This document shows positions 62,044 to 64,000 of a stretch of 64,000 nt of DNA, one piece after another; the stretch's first letter is position 1; every line of letters starts with the position of its first letter. The stretch lies in assembly GCA_002491115.1 (NCBI GenBank), contig DKVI01000074.1:1-64000 (forward strand), given 5' to 3'. Made by a program: the position numbers and the translations under genes. This DNA comes from Lachnospiraceae bacterium UBA7182. Lineage in GTDB: Bacteria; Bacillota; Clostridia; Lachnospirales; Lachnospiraceae. The notes under the pieces were generated by a model that searched no databases, was not told where the DNA came from, and saw nothing but the letters and a program-made list of their open reading frames with translations.

Positions 62044-63275
62044 TGGCAGTTGTAAGACCTTTTTGCTGTATCCATCCGGCGAAAGGACTGGAAGCCAGGA
62101 TCGCGGCGCTTCCTTATGATGTGTACAGCAAAGAAGAAGCGCGGCTGGCAGTCAAAGGAGAACCTTTGTCTTTTTTAAATATTGACCGTCCGGAGACCAT
62201 GTTCCCCGAGACGCAGGATATGTACGCGGATGAAGTTTACCAGGCGGCAAAAAAGCGGCTGTGGAAGATGGTAGAAGAAGGCTCTTTTGTAAAAGAGAAG
62301 GAGCCGGTCTATTATATCTATGAACTGTCCATGCAGGGACGCACCCAGACAGGAATCGTGGCGTGTACTTCCGTGGATGATTATACAGGCCAGACGATCC
62401 GGCGGCATGAGAATACCAGGGAGGAAAAAGAACAGGACCGCATTCGCCATGTGGATACCTGCGGCGCCCAGACAGGCCCGATTTTCCTCGCGTATCGCGC
62501 CAGAGAGGAAATCCGCAGGATCATGGAGGAAGTAAAGGCGGAAGCGCCGGAATTTTCCTTTGTCGCTTCCGACGGTATCGGGCATGCCGGATGGAAAGTG
62601 TCTGATCCGGATAGAATACAGAAGCTTTCCGGAGCTTTTGAAAAGATAGATCATATTTATATTGCGGACGGGCATCACCGGGCGGCGTCGGCGGTAAAGG
62701 TGGGCTTAAAACGCAGGCAGGCGCATCCCGGGTATGACGGGACGGAAGCATTTAATTATTTTCTGTCCGTGCTGTTCCCCGATGATGAGCTTAAGATCAT
62801 GGATTATAACCGGGTGGTCAAAGATTTAAACGGGCTTGGCGAGGATGCGTTCCTTCTGAAAGTCCGTGAGAAATTCCATGTATCTTTGGCGGACGAACCG
62901 GTAAAGCCTGCCTGCAAAGGGCAGATGCTTATGTATCTGCATAGCCGGTGGTACTGTCTTAGCACCAGAGAAGAATACATACAGGACGATCCGGTGGAAG
63001 GGCTGGACGTGGCGTATCTGCAAAGGGAGCTGCTTACGCCGGTCCTGGGAATCAAAGATCCAAGGACCGACAGCCGGATTGATTTCGTGGGAGGAATCCG
63101 GGGGCTTAAAGCCTTAAAAGACAGGGCCGACCAGGATATGGAAGCGGCGTTTGCGCTGTATCCGCCTTCCATGGAGGAACTGTTCCGGGTATCGGACGCC
63201 GGACTTTTGATGCCGCCCAAATCCACCTGGTTTGAACCGAAATTAAGGAGCGGGCTGTTTATTCATGAGATCTGA
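62043..63275 (+). CDS. DUF1015 family protein (SerB-like candidate)
   Basis: A 410-residue cytoplasmic protein. Family motifs: PFCCIHPAKGLEARIAALPYDVYS (1-28 in parts), SFLNIDRPE (~43), GIVACTSVDDY (~98), HENTREEKEQDR (~120), and YIADGHHRAASA (~210-221). DUF1015 genes follow serC-serA in many Clostridia. A member has been discussed as a serine kinase-like or phosphoserine-related enzyme; I treat the link to serine as inference from this fixed position. Translation is coupled to serA. Confidence 0.9.
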   Translation: MAVVRPFCCIHPAKGLEARIAALPYDVYSKEEARLAVKGEPLSFLNIDRPETMFPETQDMYADEVYQAAKKRLWKMVEEGSFVKEKEPVYYIYELSMQGRTQTGIVACTSVDDYTGQTIRRHENTREEKEQDRIRHVDTCGAQTGPIFLAYRAREEIRRIMEEVKAEAPEFSFVASDGIGHAGWKVSDPDRIQKLSGAFEKIDHIYIADGHHRAASAVKVGLKRRQAHPGYDGTEAFNYFLSVLFPDDELKIMDYNRVVKDLNGLGEDAFLLKVREKFHVSLADEPVKPACKGQMLMYLHSRWYCLSTREEYIQDDPVEGLDVAYLQRELLTPVLGIKDPRTDSRIDFVGGIRGLKALKDRADQDMEAAFALYPPSMEELFRVSDAGLLMPPKSTWFEPKLRSGLFIHEI

Positions 63276-63290
63276 CCCGGATTCCGGCGT

Positions 63291-63320
63291 TTGACAGATG
63301 CCGGTTTCAAAGGGTATAAT
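63291..63320 (+). promoter_or_regulatory. Promoter of the nucleosidase gene
   Basis: TTGACA (63291-63296), 18-nt spacer, TATAAT (63315-63320). Confidence 0.75.
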
Positions 63321-63365
63321 GGGGATATTGCGGCAGATTGATCAAAGAAGGAGAGGTGCGTACAG

Positions 63366-64000
63366 ATGATCGGAATTATATCCGCCATGGAGCTGGAGCT
63401 TAAAGGGCTGACCAGGCGCCTGACAGACAGAAAGACAGAGACACTTGCGGCAGTCACCTATGATACAGGGAAACTGGAAGGAAAGCCGGTGGTGATCTGC
63501 AACTGCGGGGTCGGGAAGGTGAACGCGGCCATGCATACACAGCTTCTGATCACAAAATACAGGCCGGATGTGATCATCCAGAGCGGGATCGCGGGAAGCC
63601 TGTCTCCTAAGGTAAAGCATTTTGATCTGGTGATCGGGGAAGAACTGGTCTACCATGATATGCAGCCTTTTGTACTGGAGCAGTTTGAGCCTCTTGAAAA
63701 GGTATATGTTTCGGATGCGCGTCTGGTGAGGCTTGCGGAGGAAGCGGCAGGTATCTGTCATGTGGGGCGGATTGCCAGCGGCGATCAGTTTATATCGGAC
63801 GCCGGGATCAAAGCGGATATAGCCGGCCGGACAGGGGCCCTTTGTACGGAGATGGAAGGATGCGCGGTGGCGCACACGGCCTATCTGAATGAAGTTCCGT
63901 TTCTTGTCATGCGGGCGATCTCGGATATGGCGGACGACAGTGCAGAAGGAGAGTTTGACGAGTTTCAGCAAAAAGCCGCCGACCGCGCCGTTGACATTGT
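63366..64000 (+). CDS. mtnN: 5'-methylthioadenosine/S-adenosylhomocysteine nucleosidase, 3' end cut by window
   Basis: 211 residues are visible and the frame runs off the right edge without a stop. It starts MIGIISAMELEL and shows GVGKVNAAMHTQ, IQSGIAGSLS (~77), ASGDQFI (~139), EMEGCAVAH (purine/ribose site, ~159) and RAISDMAD with the catalytic Asp (~182). Full proteins are about 230 residues, so roughly 15-20 are missing. It cleaves adenine from MTA and SAH in methionine salvage and methyl recycling. GGAGAGG precedes the ATG. Confidence 0.92.
   Translation, partial: MIGIISAMELELKGLTRRLTDRKTETLAAVTYDTGKLEGKPVVICNCGVGKVNAAMHTQLLITKYRPDVIIQSGIAGSLSPKVKHFDLVIGEELVYHDMQPFVLEQFEPLEKVYVSDARLVRLAEEAAGICHVGRIASGDQFISDAGIKADIAGRTGALCTEMEGCAVAHTAYLNEVPFLVMRAISDMADDSAEGEFDEFQQKAADRAVDI

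Overview
The window looks like chromosomal DNA of a spore-forming Clostridia bacterium, most probably a gut Lachnospiraceae. Evidence: Spo0A and CotF-type coat genes, Clostridia-style GGAGG ribosome sites, a T-box leader, a Moco-type riboswitch, and the serC-serA-DUF1015 order common in that family. There is no rRNA, tRNA, CRISPR array or recognisable insertion sequence. I see two kinds of region: a patchy accessory part (about 0-34 kb) with decayed genes and changes of base composition, and an ordered housekeeping part (about 34-64 kb).

0-4.3 kb: the C-terminal end of an OPT transporter, a PqqD-like protein, and a TetR regulator with two perfect operators in its own promoter. Next to these are an MFS exporter and an ABC ATPase/permease chimera made by an internal deletion. 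Then comes a RelB/PIN toxin-antitoxin pair whose toxin gene has an in-frame stop. 4.4-10.4 kb: a molybdate block (mop, DUF364, modC, modB, modA, with a Moco-riboswitch leader) lies between two direct repeats. One repeat is the 3' end of an intact Ser/Thr kinase gene; the other is a shredded copy of the same gene beside a broken PD-(D/E)XK gene. 8.8-15.8 kb: kinase, divergent helix-turn-helix partner, small membrane protein, two overlapping DUF262 (GmrSD-like) genes and an AAA-like/PD-(D/E)XK gene. This is the best candidate for an undescribed defence or regulatory system.

16.2-34 kb: a 1998-residue surface protein whose 3' end overlaps a MATE exporter antisense by 174 nt. It is followed by a tryptophan-type ABC importer behind a T-box with specifier TGG, a Uma2 protein, and a two-component system broken by a nonsense codon and deletions. 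After a secreted protein, an XRE regulator and a pentapeptide-like protein comes a second, paralogous importer of the same family with an ordinary promoter.

34-64 kb: an MMPL exporter; M18 and M24 peptidases; rhomboid; a Gx-type membrane protein; glgB; an OmpR-type two-component system divergent from an RND pump (adaptor plus pump). Then spo0A behind three CGAA boxes spaced exactly 10 bp; glgA; two CotF-type coat genes behind a sigma-G-like promoter; aroC and tgt from interlocked promoters; yajC. Finally leuB-ilvD-ilvB (branched-chain amino acids), serC-serA-DUF1015 (serine) and a truncated MTA/SAH nucleosidase gene at the right edge.
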